The notes under the pieces: model-generated | Databases searched by the model: none | The model's input: only the letters and a program-made list of their open reading frames with translations | What the model was told of the DNA's origin: nothing | Made by a program: the position numbers and the translations under genes | Assembly: GCA_902762855.1 (NCBI GenBank) | Contig: CACWPR010000012.1 | Coordinates: forward strand, 1 to 41,479 | From: Ruminococcus flavefaciens | GTDB lineage: Bacteria > Bacillota > Clostridia > Oscillospirales > Ruminococcaceae | Length of the DNA stretch: 41,479 nucleotides | Direction: 5' to 3' | Shown here: piece by piece, positions 15,859 to 25,267 of the stretch | Numbering within the stretch: position 1 is the stretch's first letter | How the letters are laid out: each line of letters begins with the position of its first letter

Positions 15859-16800
15859 ATGGAATTCAGCCATATCCCTGTATTGGCTAAGGAATGTATA
15901 GATGGTCTCAGTATCAGACCGGACGGTATCTATGTTGACGGTACAGCCGGAGGTGCTGGACATTCTTCACTTATCGCTTCTCACCTTGGTGAGGAGGGAC
16001 GTCTCATAGCTCTTGACCGTGACCCTGACGCAGTAAAGGCAGCGTCTGAGAGACTTGCGGTCTACAGCAATGCACAGGTCATCCACAGAAATTATTCGGA
16101 ATTAAGGACGGTACTGGATGAACTTGGCATAGATAAGGTGGACGGGATACTTATGGACCTGGGAGTTTCATCTTATCAGCTTGACGAGGGCAGCAGAGGC
16201 TTTTCGTACCACGTCGATGCTCCTCTTGATATGAGAATGAGCAAGGAAGGCGTAAGCGCCGCAGATGTGGTCAATACATACACCGAGCAGGAGCTCGCAA
16301 GGATAATATTTGAGTACGGTGAGGAGAAGTTTTCAAGACGCATCGCCGGAAATATAGTCCGCAGAAGGGAAACAAGCCCTATCGAGACTACCATGCAGCT
16401 CGCAGACATAATCAGAGACAGCGTTCCTCAGAAGGCAAGACGGGAGAAAAATCCCTGTAAAAAGACCTTCCAGGCGATAAGGATAGCCGTTAACGGCGAG
16501 TTTGAGCACTTGTCTCAGGGACTCGACCAGGCATTCTACAGTCTGAAGGCAGGCGGACGCCTTGCAGTCATAACCTTCCATTCTCTGGAGGATAGGATCG
16601 TGAAACAGCGGTTCGCAGGATGGTGCAAGGGATGTATATGCCCGCCGGACTTCCCCCAGTGTGTATGCGGACGCAAGCCGCAGGGCAAACTTGTGAACAG
16701 AAAGCCGATAGAGGCTGATGAAAAGGAACTTGAAAGAAACAACAGGAGCAGAAGTGCCAAGCTAAGAATAATAGAGAGGAGTGCGGAAGATGACCGCTGA
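15859..16800 (+). CDS. rsmH: 16S rRNA (cytosine-1402-N4)-methyltransferase RsmH
   Basis: The 313-residue S-adenosylmethionine-dependent enzyme methylates C1402 in the ribosomal P site. It starts with HIPVLAKECIDGL, has motif I YVDGTAGGAGHSS, LIALDRDPDA, the acidic GILMDLGVSSYQLDEGSRGFSY block and the C-terminal FHSLEDRIVKQRF plus RSRSAKLRIIER. The Cys-rich loop CKGCICPPDFPQCVCG is present as in many Firmicute homologues. AAGGAGAGG lies 6-8 nt before ATG 15859. The 3' end overlaps the ftsL-like gene by 11 nt, consistent with one dcw transcript. Position directly after mraZ is conserved across bacteria. Confidence 0.96.
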   Translation: MEFSHIPVLAKECIDGLSIRPDGIYVDGTAGGAGHSSLIASHLGEEGRLIALDRDPDAVKAASERLAVYSNAQVIHRNYSELRTVLDELGIDKVDGILMDLGVSSYQLDEGSRGFSYHVDAPLDMRMSKEGVSAADVVNTYTEQELARIIFEYGEEKFSRRIAGNIVRRRETSPIETTMQLADIIRDSVPQKARREKNPCKKTFQAIRIAVNGEFEHLSQGLDQAFYSLKAGGRLAVITFHSLEDRIVKQRFAGWCKGCICPPDFPQCVCGRKPQGKLVNRKPIEADEKELERNNRSRSAKLRIIERSAEDDR

Positions 16801-17305
16801 ACAGCGTTATGAATACTACTATGAAGACGCCGGCCATGAAGATTCCGGCTCTGATGAAACTATTGCAGAAGATAATAACGAGAGCGATGAGGACAACGCA
16901 GAAAATCAGCGCCAGATAAAACACAGGCGCACGGAGGTAAGCCCAGGAGCTATCTTTCGTATAGTGGTTGTCTCAATGATAGCCGCCGCATTGCTCGGCA
17001 GCGTAATTTATTCACTCGACCGCCGGAACAGAGTCTACCATAAGGCAGCAGACCTCAACCGGCAGCTCAGCCTGACAGAGGCTGAAAATGTTCGCCTGCA
17101 ATCTGAGCTTGACAGTAAAATGTCTGCTAAAAACGTCGAAGATTATGCGGAAAATGTACTTAAAATGCGTAAGATAGACTCTTCACAGATAAAGTACATC
17201 AAGATACAGACCGGTGACGTGGTAAATATCCCAGAGCAGGATCAGGGGCTCATGGCAAAAATAGAGAGCTTTTTTGATAAGTGCGTGGAATATTTCAGAG
17301 GGTAG
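16790..17305 (+). CDS. ftsL: FtsL-like cell division protein
   Basis: The 171-residue single-pass membrane protein is identified mainly by position (after rsmH, before the division PBP) and shape. It has a long acidic cytoplasmic N-terminus rich in Glu/Asp/Tyr (1-45), a basic cluster KHRR, a membrane helix at about 55-75, a leucine-heptad coiled coil (about 85-125) and a short extracellular tail. FtsL pairs with FtsB/DivIC and FtsQ to activate FtsW and its PBP. Primary sequence of FtsL is poorly conserved, so the call rests on layout. The start is ATG 16790, eight bases after GAGGAG; an in-frame GTG at 16781 is too close to that site. The acidic N-terminus is longer than in well-studied FtsL. 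Confidence 0.8.
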   Translation: MTAEQRYEYYYEDAGHEDSGSDETIAEDNNESDEDNAENQRQIKHRRTEVSPGAIFRIVVVSMIAAALLGSVIYSLDRRNRVYHKAADLNRQLSLTEAENVRLQSELDSKMSAKNVEDYAENVLKMRKIDSSQIKYIKIQTGDVVNIPEQDQGLMAKIESFFDKCVEYFRG

Positions 17306-17779
17306 GTCCAATATAAATATAGTAAAGGGACTGCCTGTTTAACTAAGAACACTATCGGCGAAAAAAATAATATGCCGAAGTTATATGTAGAACACGGAGA
17401 TACAGCGGGTGATTCGGAATACCGGGATCGCTGCCCCCGGACCTGAGAACGGAAAAAGAGGGTCCGGGGGACGGAGATCCTACGCTTGAATTGCGATAGA
17501 TCCTTCGTCGTATCAAGAGAAGAGGACATCCCGATGCAGGATGTTCAGAGGCGGGGCAGCATAGTTACCCTGCCTTATTCTATTTTTGCGGCGAATAATA
17601 TATTTGCCTTGCATACGGAAGCAGTGACTTGTGTGTGCGGAATAGCAGCAAACTCCGGAGATACGGCTGTTTGCTTTATTATGTCCCGATAAGGCGGCGC
17701 TGTGCGGGATGCGTGGCTAATGACCACAGAGCTTTCCTGGGCAGTGCTGCCTTTTCAACCAAAGCGGAAAGGAGTCTGC
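17306..17779 (+). other. 474-nt hairpin-rich non-coding gap inside dcw cluster
   Basis: No convincing gene lies between ftsL and the PBP gene. Visible pairings are CCCCCGGACC (17434-17443) with GGTCCGGGGG (17461-17470), a 10-bp perfect stem; ACATCC with GGATGT (near 17525-17545); GGCAG with CTGCC (near 17555-17574); AGCAAAC with GTTTGCT (near 17648-17675). The ends can also pair: AAAGG-G-ACTGCC (17324-17335) with GGCAGT-GCTG-CCTTT (17740-17754). CGGAGAT occurs three times. No T-run follows the stems, so this is not a simple terminator. A structured leader or ncRNA is inferred. The only ORF (17486-17692, 68 codons) has no ribosome site and no recognisable motif. Confidence 0.5.
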
Positions 17780-20167
17780 ATGACTAACAATAATCCTTCC
17801 AATTCGATGAGATTCAGAGCCAAGTTTGTAATGACAGCAGCGTTTATGGTGCTGTTCTCGGCTGTGGCTGTGAATTTCTTCGTTATTTCAGTGGTAAACA
17901 ACAAGAAGTATCAGGATATGGCCAATAACCAGCACTTTGGCTCCATATCCATATCAGCTCACAGAGGTTCGATATTCGATGCCAAGGGAACTGCCCTTGC
18001 GAAGAGTGCGTCGGTATACAAGGTTTTTCTGGACCCACAGAGATTCCGCAGCGACCTCGAAGAGCTCCAGCAGAAGATAGACAAGCGCAATGCGGATAAA
18101 GCCAGCGGTGACTATCAGCCTCAGTACGACGAGGAGGGCAACGAGATAGATCAGCTCCCTGAGTCAGCATCAGCTTTCCGTGAGGAGACCATAGCTCTCC
18201 TGGCATCAAAGCTGGCTATAGAGCCGGAAAAGGTCCGCAAGGCTACCGAGGAGGACACACAGTACAGCGTTCTCCAGGACCAGGTAGAAAAGCCTGTAGC
18301 TGACGAGCTGCTGGAGCATTTTAACAAATACGGCCTCATATCCCTCAATGTTGAGGAGGATACCAAGAGGTACTACCCCCAGAATGAGCTTGCCGCATCG
18401 GTAATAGGCTTTACCAATGCCGACGGCAATGGTGTATACGGCATTGAGGCACAGTACAATGAGTACCTTGCAGGCGTGGACGGAAAGACTATCTCCGCCA
18501 AGGACTCCAACGGAAACGAGCTTCCATATAAATACTCAAAGACCTATGAGCCCCAGAACGGCGATGACATCTACCTCACCATAGACATGAACATCCAGTA
18601 CTATCTGGAAAAGCACCTCCAGGAAATGGTGGAGAAGCATAAGGTAAAGAACAGAGGATGTGCTATCCTCATGAATGCCAAGACCGGAGCTGTATACGGT
18701 ATGGCTACATATCCCAGCTTTGACCTGAACGAGCCTCTTAAAGTTGCGGACCCGGCAATGCAGGAGCTCATAAAGCAAGCCAAGAACGATACTGAGGCTG
18801 ATGAACTCACAAAGACTGCCCGTGAGACACAGTGGAAGAACAAGTGTATCTCCGAGCGTTACGAGCCCGGCTCTGTATTCAAGGTAGTGACCAGTGCCTC
18901 TGCAATAGAGGAGGATAAGGTCATTTTTGAGGGCCAGCCCTACGTCTGCACCGGTGCCGTGGAGATCCCCGGAGCTCTCCAGCCTATCAAGTGTCACCTT
19001 ACCAGCGGACACGGACCTCAGTCATTCCAGGAAGCTCTGCTTCACTCCTGCAACCCTGCATTCATGGCAATAGGAAAGGCCCTTGGACAGGAGAAGTTCG
19101 TATACTACTGCGAAGCCTTCGGATTCCGTGAACCTACCGGTGTAGACCTTCCTAATGAGGTGTACGGAGATATGTTCACATATGAATCGATTGACGAGAT
19201 GAACCTTGCAGTCGGCTCCTTCGGACAGGGTGAGACTGTAACTCCTATGGAGATGATAACAGCCTGCTGTGCTGCGATAAACGGAGGATACCTCCTCAAG
19301 CCCTATGTGGTCGATAAGATACTGGATGAGGACGGCAATGTAGTCCTGAAAAACGAGCGTACAGTCCGCAGACAGGTGGTGTCAGAGGAGACATCAGCAA
19401 AGATGAGAGATGCCCTCTATCACGTAGTTGCAGACAGTGACACAGGAAACGTTAAGATAAGAGGATATGCTATCGGCGGAAAGTCCGGTACATCCCAGCG
19501 TATCATGGAATACGAGAACACAGGCTACGAAGCCGGCGGAGAGGAAAATGCAGACATCCAGGAGTACGGTGCATCCTATGTGTGCTTCACACCTGCTGAT
19601 GACCCTGAGATAATCCTTCTGGTACTGGGCGATATGCCTGACAACAGCCCCAACCAGTACTATGGCTCAGTTGTTGCAGTGCCTACGGCAAGAGACATTC
19701 TCACAGATGTCCTTCCGTACCTGGGTATCAGTCCTGAGTACACAGACGAGGAGCTTTCATCACTGGATATCAAGATACCACTTCTCGAAGGCTCTATAGA
19801 TGATGCTAAAAAGACTCTCTCAGAGCTGGGTGTTGACTCAGAGCACGTTGAGATAGTCGGCAACGGAATAGAAGTAATAGCACAGTCACCGGCTACAGGC
19901 TCGACTATATCCCGTGACGGCTACGTTTATCTTTACACCGAGAAGAGCAACACCGGCTCAACAGTAACGGTGCCTGACCTTACCGGCTATGACGCATATA
20001 ATGCAAACTATCTGGTATATTCAAATCAGCTCAACTACGTTACAATTGGTGCGTCAGTGGAGAATGCAAATGCACTGGTAAGCGGACAGTATCCCGAAGC
20101 CGGTACACAAGTACCTGTGGGTACCACTATCGAGCTTGAATTCACAGTTTATCAGGACGGCGGCTGA
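17780..20167 (+). CDS. SpoVD/PBP2-like penicillin-binding protein with two PASTA domains
   Basis: The 795-residue class B transpeptidase cross-links septal peptidoglycan, working with FtsW. It has a cytoplasmic N-terminus, a membrane helix (about 18-39), the dimerisation domain starting at AHRGSIFD (60-67), then the transpeptidase domain with catalytic Ser365 in SVFK, SCN at 423-425 and KSGT at 568-571. Two PASTA domains close the chain (about 665-795). The KTG motif reads KSG, as in many class B enzymes. Position after ftsL corresponds to ftsI/pbpB; the PASTA tail is shared with SpoVD and Bacillus PBP2B, so division versus sporulation cannot be told apart. GGAAAGGAG five bases before ATG 17780 fixes the start despite an open frame from 17702. 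Confidence 0.92.
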   Translation: MTNNNPSNSMRFRAKFVMTAAFMVLFSAVAVNFFVISVVNNKKYQDMANNQHFGSISISAHRGSIFDAKGTALAKSASVYKVFLDPQRFRSDLEELQQKIDKRNADKASGDYQPQYDEEGNEIDQLPESASAFREETIALLASKLAIEPEKVRKATEEDTQYSVLQDQVEKPVADELLEHFNKYGLISLNVEEDTKRYYPQNELAASVIGFTNADGNGVYGIEAQYNEYLAGVDGKTISAKDSNGNELPYKYSKTYEPQNGDDIYLTIDMNIQYYLEKHLQEMVEKHKVKNRGCAILMNAKTGAVYGMATYPSFDLNEPLKVADPAMQELIKQAKNDTEADELTKTARETQWKNKCISERYEPGSVFKVVTSASAIEEDKVIFEGQPYVCTGAVEIPGALQPIKCHLTSGHGPQSFQEALLHSCNPAFMAIGKALGQEKFVYYCEAFGFREPTGVDLPNEVYGDMFTYESIDEMNLAVGSFGQGETVTPMEMITACCAAINGGYLLKPYVVDKILDEDGNVVLKNERTVRRQVVSEETSAKMRDALYHVVADSDTGNVKIRGYAIGGKSGTSQRIMEYENTGYEAGGEENADIQEYGASYVCFTPADDPEIILLVLGDMPDNSPNQYYGSVVAVPTARDILTDVLPYLGISPEYTDEELSSLDIKIPLLEGSIDDAKKTLSELGVDSEHVEIVGNGIEVIAQSPATGSTISRDGYVYLYTEKSNTGSTVTVPDLTGYDAYNANYLVYSNQLNYVTIGASVENANALVSGQYPEAGTQVPVGTTIELEFTVYQDGG

Positions 20168-20223
20168 TACCGTCAGGACTATCGAAATAAGAACGGCAAT
20201 AAAAGAAACAGGAGGCGGTCAGA

Positions 20224-21660
20224 ATGAAATTATATGAGCTTATAAAGGACACAGCAGAGACTGTGCTTGACGACATAGAGATAAGCTCCGTGACAGACGA
20301 TACAAGGAAGGTCACCGAGGGCTGCCTGTTCGTCTGCGTAAAGGGAGGCAGCTTCGACGGCCACAGTGCGGCTGCTGAGATGCTTGAAAAAGGAGCTGCG
20401 GCAGTTGTCTGCCAGCATGACCTTGGACTTGGCGACAGACAGATACTGGTATCAGATACCAGAAGAGCCTACGGCCGGCTCTGTGCAGCCTGGTTCGGAC
20501 ACCCTGAGAAGAAACTGAAAATGATAGGAGTCACCGGAACCAACGGAAAGACTACCATAACCAACGTAATAAAGCATATCCTCACCTCAGCAGGCCATAA
20601 GACCGGCCTTGTGGGAACTATCCAGAACGAGATAGGGGACGAGGTCATCCACACTGACAACACCACTCCTATGGCTTACGACTTCATGTCGCTCCTTGAC
20701 CGCATGGTAAGGGAGGACTGTGAGTATGTTGTAATGGAGGTCAGCTCCTTCGGGCTGGTCCAGAACCGCATCGGGCCATCATGGTTCGACATTGCTGTGT
20801 TCACCAACCTTACCCAGGACCACCTTGACTACCACAAGGATATGGAGGACTACTTCCAGGCTAAGAAGATGCTCTTTGACATCTGCGATACGGCTATAAT
20901 AAACATCGACGACAGCTACGGCAGAAGGCTCCTGGATGAAGCAGACTGTGAGAAGTACAGCTTCAGTGTAAAGCAGTCCGCCGACTATTATGCCGACGGT
21001 ATAAAGATAAAGTCCACAGGCTCCAGCTTCTGGTTCTGCCACGGAGATAAGTCCTACCTTGTAAGGACCCGCATCCCCGGACTTTTCAATGTCTCCAACC
21101 TCACCGCAGTAACAGCGGTATGCATGAGGGCAGGGATACCAATGGAGAAGATAATATGTGCCATAAGCGGCTATAACGGTGTCAAGGGACGCTGTGAGGT
21201 CATTCCCACAGGCAGGGACTTCACGGTCATCTGCGACTATGCCCACACCCCCGATGCTTTAGAGAATATTCTCCGGAGCGTAAAGGAGTACACCGAGGGC
21301 AGACTCATATGTCTCTTCGGCTGCGGAGGCAACCGTGATGCAGCCAAGCGCCCGAAAATGGCAAAAGCTGCCGCTTCCTATGCGGACCGGCTCATAGTTA
21401 CCTCCGATAATCCCCGCAATGAGGACCCGGAGCTTATCATCAAAGACATCCTTGCAGGCCTTGAGAACAGTACCGTCCCTTACGACGTTGTCACCGACAG
21501 GCGGGAAGCTATATATCATGCCTTGAAAATCGCTGAGAAAGGTGATATAATAGTACTTGCCGGAAAGGGCCATGAGGATTATCAGATACTTGCCGGCATG
21601 GAGCACATCCATTTCGACGAGAGAGAAATAGTTGCAGAGGGACTTAAACTTCTGGACTGA
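20224..21660 (+). CDS. murE: UDP-MurNAc-L-Ala-D-Glu:meso-diaminopimelate ligase MurE
   Basis: The 478-residue cytoplasmic ATP-dependent ligase adds the third residue to the peptidoglycan stem peptide. Seen are the N-terminal UDP-binding domain (SSVTDDTRKV, GGSFDGH), the ATP loop GVTGTNGKTT (102-111), EVSSFGL, the NLTQDHLDYH block and DNPR at 395-398. DNPR is the diaminopimelate-binding signature; lysine-type MurE differs there, so the wall is inferred to be of the meso-DAP kind. AGGAGGCGGT precedes ATG 20224. It follows the PBP by 56 nt and precedes mraY by 50 nt. murF, which commonly follows murE, is absent here. Confidence 0.95.
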   Translation: MKLYELIKDTAETVLDDIEISSVTDDTRKVTEGCLFVCVKGGSFDGHSAAAEMLEKGAAAVVCQHDLGLGDRQILVSDTRRAYGRLCAAWFGHPEKKLKMIGVTGTNGKTTITNVIKHILTSAGHKTGLVGTIQNEIGDEVIHTDNTTPMAYDFMSLLDRMVREDCEYVVMEVSSFGLVQNRIGPSWFDIAVFTNLTQDHLDYHKDMEDYFQAKKMLFDICDTAIINIDDSYGRRLLDEADCEKYSFSVKQSADYYADGIKIKSTGSSFWFCHGDKSYLVRTRIPGLFNVSNLTAVTAVCMRAGIPMEKIICAISGYNGVKGRCEVIPTGRDFTVICDYAHTPDALENILRSVKEYTEGRLICLFGCGGNRDAAKRPKMAKAAASYADRLIVTSDNPRNEDPELIIKDILAGLENSTVPYDVVTDRREAIYHALKIAEKGDIIVLAGKGHEDYQILAGMEHIHFDEREIVAEGLKLLD

Positions 21661-21666
21661 TATTAC

Positions 21667-21683
21667 GGCGGCGCTGAGCCGCC
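21667..21683 (+). other. GC-rich hairpin between murE and mraY
   Basis: GGCGGC, a 5-nt loop and GCCGCC make a strong 6-bp stem just after the murE stop. No T-run follows, so it is more likely an mRNA processing or stability element, or a weak pause, than a terminator. Confidence 0.4.
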
Positions 21684-21710
21684 CTGGAAAATAGGGAGTT
21701 GTTTGGTAAA

Positions 21711-22757
21711 ATGTCATACTGGATAATCAATCTGGCGGTAACGCTGCTTTCATTCGTCATTGCAGGAGTTTCAGGAATATTCCTGGTGCCCTTCCTGCAC
21801 AGGATAAAGTTCGGTCAGCCTATAAAGACCGAGGACGGACCTCAGTGGCACGCCAAGAAACAGGGTACCCCCACAATGGGCGGTTTCATGTTTATCATAT
21901 CCACCATACTGACAGCAATAGCCGGCTACTGGATATACCGGCTCAGAGGAGGACTTGACCTGACAGAAAAGTCCACCCATGATGCATTCTATGAGTTCAT
22001 TGCGGTGATAGCTTTCTCCGCACTCTTCGGACTTATCGGCTTTATCGACGACTTCACCAAGGTCTCAAGGAAGAAGAATGACGGACTTTCGCCCATGCAG
22101 AAGATAGTACTTCAGGTGCTCTTCTCCATAGGCTTCCTGGCAATGCTCTGGAAGTTCGGTGACGGCTCCACAAGGCTTGACTTCGGCTTCTGGGTAACTC
22201 CGCCCCTTGGTATATTCTATTATATAATACTTATCCCTGTGATAATATATCTCACCAACGCAGTCAATCTTACCGACGGCATCGACGGACTCTGCGGCTC
22301 TGTTACACTGGTGAATATGCTCATATTCACTGTGAGCTGCGCTATACTTGAAAAGACCGAGATGAGTTTTTTCACAATGGCACTGGCCGGAGGCTGCATC
22401 GGCTTCCTGATCTGGAACCTCAACCCTGCAAAGTGCTTTATGGGCGACACAGGTTCAATGTTCCTTGGAGCAGCAGTTACCGGTACCGGACTGGTCCTTC
22501 ACAAGCACCTGCTGCTGATACTTGCGTCACTGGTCTATATCTGCGAGGCTCTGTCCGTCGTTATACAGGTGAGCTACTTCAAGTACACAAAGAAGAGAAG
22601 TCCTGACCACCAGGGAAAGAGGATATTCAAGATGACTCCTATCCACCACCACTTCGAGATGAGCGGATTCAGCGAGTACAAAATAGTCATCACATTTTCA
22701 CTGGCAGGCATTATTTTCGGTATTCTGGGAATAATCACTTTACTGACATTCAACTGA
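21711..22757 (+). CDS. mraY: Phospho-N-acetylmuramoyl-pentapeptide transferase MraY
   Basis: The 348-residue integral membrane enzyme transfers phospho-MurNAc-pentapeptide to undecaprenyl phosphate, making lipid I. About ten helices alternate with the family blocks: GPQWHAKKQGTPTMGG near the N-terminus, GFIDDFTKV with the paired aspartates, NAVNLTDGIDGLC, the third acidic block NPAKCFMGDTGSMFLG and the C-terminal HHHFEMSGFSE. All catalytic Asp and His residues are present. ATG 21711 is preferred, 12 nt after AGGGAG; an in-frame TTG at 21699 abuts that site and is unlikely. It lies in the expected place between murE and ftsW, with murD missing. Confidence 0.95.
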   Translation: MSYWIINLAVTLLSFVIAGVSGIFLVPFLHRIKFGQPIKTEDGPQWHAKKQGTPTMGGFMFIISTILTAIAGYWIYRLRGGLDLTEKSTHDAFYEFIAVIAFSALFGLIGFIDDFTKVSRKKNDGLSPMQKIVLQVLFSIGFLAMLWKFGDGSTRLDFGFWVTPPLGIFYYIILIPVIIYLTNAVNLTDGIDGLCGSVTLVNMLIFTVSCAILEKTEMSFFTMALAGGCIGFLIWNLNPAKCFMGDTGSMFLGAAVTGTGLVLHKHLLLILASLVYICEALSVVIQVSYFKYTKKRSPDHQGKRIFKMTPIHHHFEMSGFSEYKIVITFSLAGIIFGILGIITLLTFN

Positions 22758-22785
22758 CCGAAGGGTCCTACGCAAAGGAGAAAAT

Positions 22786-24069
22786 ATGGCGTCAAGCAAA
22801 AAAAAGAAGAAGAGCTCGACCCAGTCGCTCTGGGAGGCTTTTGTGGGAGAGGGAAGGAACAGCGATATAAGCCTTTCCTTTTTCGCATATGTAATGATAC
22901 TCCTCGTTGTGGGCATTGTTATGATGTCCTCGGCAAGCTATGCATGGGCCTACAGCGAGCATGACGGCGACGGCCTCTACTACGCAAAGAGCCAGGTCAA
23001 GCACGCACTGATAGGCTTCGGAGCGCTGCTGTTCTTCATGAAAATGGACTACCACAACCTGAAGAATATCAAGCTGCCCTTTCTGAAAAAATTCAACATA
23101 GCCGGAATGCTCTACATCCTCGGCGGAGTGCTCCTCGGAATAGTCCTTATCTTCGGTAACGACGAGGGCGGTACCATGGGCGCAAAACGCTGGCTCACAC
23201 TGGGACCGGTCAACTTCCAGCCCTCAGAGGTGGCAAAGCTGGCGATAATCATATACTTCGCATACAGCATGGAGAGAGACGGAAAGAAGATGAACAAGTT
23301 CAGCAACGGTATCGTGAAGTATGCCTGTCTCATGGCAGTTTACGCCTTTCTGCTGTACCTTGAGCCTCACCTTTCAGGTCTTATCCTGATAGCCTCTATC
23401 TCAGTAGCGATGATACTCTGCGGCGGAGCTAACCGCAAGCAGTTCCTCGTACTCGGCTTATCAGTCCTGGGACTGGCAGCCATAATCGTATTCATCCAGT
23501 CCAAGATACCCGGCAGCTACGTTTCTGTCAGGATCAAGTCCTGGCAGGACCCATTTGCTGATGTCCTCAATGACACCTGGCAGACTGCCAATTCAATAAT
23601 CGCTATCGGTTCAGGAGGACTTTTCGGCCTGGGACTGGGAAACTCCCGCCAGAAATACCTCTATCTCCCTGAGACCAAGAACGACTTCGTTTTCCCCATA
23701 GTCTGTGAGGAGCTTGGCTTTGTGGGAGCCCTTGCGATAATAATAGTCTTTTTCCTGCTGGTGGTGGAGGGATTCTCCATAGCAGTGCGCTGCAAGGACC
23801 GTTTCGGAATGCTCATTGCAGTCGGCATCACCACCCAGATAGGCATACAGACGGTCCTCAACCTTGCTGTTGTCAGCAACCTCATACCCAATACCGGAAT
23901 CAGCCTGCCGTTTTTCAGCTTCGGCGGAACTGCGCTGATAATGCAGCTTGCTGAAATGGGGATAATGCTGAATATTTCGCAGCAGAGGTACTATCAGGAC
24001 GAAAAGCCTGTAAAGAAGAAAAAGAAAATAACTCACACCGAGCACGCAAAGGAGCTCAAAAACGCATAA
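22786..24069 (+). CDS. ftsW: FtsW/SpoVE-type lipid II polymerase (SEDS family)
   Basis: The 427-residue SEDS glycosyltransferase polymerises lipid II with its partner PBP. It has about ten membrane helices. Motifs are GGTMGAKRWLTLGPVNFQPSEVAKLA (about 126-151), PHLSG with the essential Asp region replaced by the usual EPHLSG form, the large loop SKIPGSYVSVRIKSWQDPF and GGLFGLGLGNSRQKYLYLPE, and the C-terminal PFFSFGGTA. Both cytoplasmic ends are strongly basic, with KKKKK runs at residues 5-9 and near 413-417. SpoVE and FtsW are not separable from sequence alone; its place in the dcw cluster beside the PASTA PBP suggests division. AAGGAG precedes ATG 22786. Confidence 0.93.
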   Translation: MASSKKKKKSSTQSLWEAFVGEGRNSDISLSFFAYVMILLVVGIVMMSSASYAWAYSEHDGDGLYYAKSQVKHALIGFGALLFFMKMDYHNLKNIKLPFLKKFNIAGMLYILGGVLLGIVLIFGNDEGGTMGAKRWLTLGPVNFQPSEVAKLAIIIYFAYSMERDGKKMNKFSNGIVKYACLMAVYAFLLYLEPHLSGLILIASISVAMILCGGANRKQFLVLGLSVLGLAAIIVFIQSKIPGSYVSVRIKSWQDPFADVLNDTWQTANSIIAIGSGGLFGLGLGNSRQKYLYLPETKNDFVFPIVCEELGFVGALAIIIVFFLLVVEGFSIAVRCKDRFGMLIAVGITTQIGIQTVLNLAVVSNLIPNTGISLPFFSFGGTALIMQLAEMGIMLNISQQRYYQDEKPVKKKKKITHTEHAKELKNA

Positions 24070-24081
24070 AGGAGCATTCAT

Positions 24082-25215
24082 ATGAAGGTACTTATTGCCT
24101 GCGGAGGAACAGGCGGACACATCAATCCCGGCCTTGCCATTGCGGATATGATAAAGGCAAAGTATCCGGACACGGAATTTCTCTTTGCCGGAACTCCAAA
24201 GGGTATGGAGTCCAAGCTGGTCCCAAGAGCCGGCTACAGGCTGGAGACTATCAAGGTCGCCGGCTTCCAGAGAAAGATATCGTTAGAAAACATCGGCAGA
24301 AACGCCAAGGCAGTGGCATATCTTGCCACATCCGGCAGGAGAGCCAAAGAGATAATAAAGAATTTCGGCCCTGATATTGCGATAGGAACAGGCGGCTACG
24401 CAGCCGGCCCCGTTATCCGCAAGGCTGCAAAAATGGGGATCCCTACAGCGATACACGAGCAGAATGCCTATCCTGGAGTCACAAACAAGCTCCTCTCAAA
24501 AGAGGTGGACTATGTTATGCTCACTGTGATCGAGGCCCTTGACTATATGGACAAGAGCAAGTTCGAGTACAGTGTTACCGGACTTCCCGTAAGGAGCAAT
24601 ATCAACCGCATGAGCCGTGCTGAGGCACGGGCAAAGCTGGGCTTCGACGACAGCTTTACCATACTTTCCTTCGGCGGAAGTCTTGGTGCAGGCTGTATCA
24701 ACGAGACAATGACAGAGGCCATAAAGTGGCACGTAAAGAAGGGCCTGAAGATAAATCACATCCACGGCTACGGCGGCATGGGCAAGGACACCTTCCCGCA
24801 AGCTATGAAGGCTGCGGGCATCCCGCTGAAGTCTGACAGGCTCCGCATCACGGAATACATAAATGATATGGACGTGTGTCTTGCAGCAGCAGACGTTGTA
24901 GTCTGCCGCTCCGGAGCGTCCACTCTTGCAGAGCTTGAGGCCGCAGGCAAGGCCTCCATACTCATCCCGTCGCCTATAGTTGCAGGCAACCACCAGTATC
25001 ACAACGCAATGGTCCTCGGAAAAGCCGGAGCTGCCGTTGTCATCGAGCAGAAGGATGCCTCTTCCGAGCGTGTGATAAGCGAGCTGGAAAAGCTTTACGG
25101 AGACCCGGAAAGAGTTGCAGTCATGTCTGACTCTGCCGCAAAGCTCTGCGTAACTGATACCAACGATAGGATAATGGCGGTCATCGACAAGCTGATAGAG
25201 AAGTCGAAGAAGTAA
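24082..25215 (+). CDS. murG: UDP-GlcNAc:lipid I N-acetylglucosaminyltransferase MurG
   Basis: The 377-residue membrane-associated GT-B enzyme adds GlcNAc to lipid I, giving lipid II. The first glycine-rich loop CGGTGGHINPGLAIA is at residues 7-21, followed by GTGGYAAGP, AIHEQNAYPG, SFGGSLGA and the UDP-GlcNAc site CRSGASTLAELEAAGK with LIPSP and NHQYHNA. The length fits the family. AAAGGAG precedes ATG 24082. It is 12 nt downstream of ftsW, in usual dcw order. No anomaly noticed. Confidence 0.96.
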   Translation: MKVLIACGGTGGHINPGLAIADMIKAKYPDTEFLFAGTPKGMESKLVPRAGYRLETIKVAGFQRKISLENIGRNAKAVAYLATSGRRAKEIIKNFGPDIAIGTGGYAAGPVIRKAAKMGIPTAIHEQNAYPGVTNKLLSKEVDYVMLTVIEALDYMDKSKFEYSVTGLPVRSNINRMSRAEARAKLGFDDSFTILSFGGSLGAGCINETMTEAIKWHVKKGLKINHIHGYGGMGKDTFPQAMKAAGIPLKSDRLRITEYINDMDVCLAAADVVVCRSGASTLAELEAAGKASILIPSPIVAGNHQYHNAMVLGKAGAAVVIEQKDASSERVISELEKLYGDPERVAVMSDSAAKLCVTDTNDRIMAVIDKLIEKSKK

Positions 25216-25267
25216 CATCACCTCTGCCGGCAGCATAATATACAAAAAATGCTGTGAGGTGGATGTG

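Noticed and set aside
17401..17490. Resemblance of GCTGCCCCCGG...GAACGG to the core of a cobalamin riboswitch
   Set aside because: The C-rich segment is fully taken by a 10-bp stem with 17461-17470, and neither the B12 box nor the other conserved segments are present.
17486..17692. 68-codon ORF between ftsL and the PBP gene
   Set aside because: No ribosome site, no recognisable motif, and it overlaps strong RNA stems; treated as chance.
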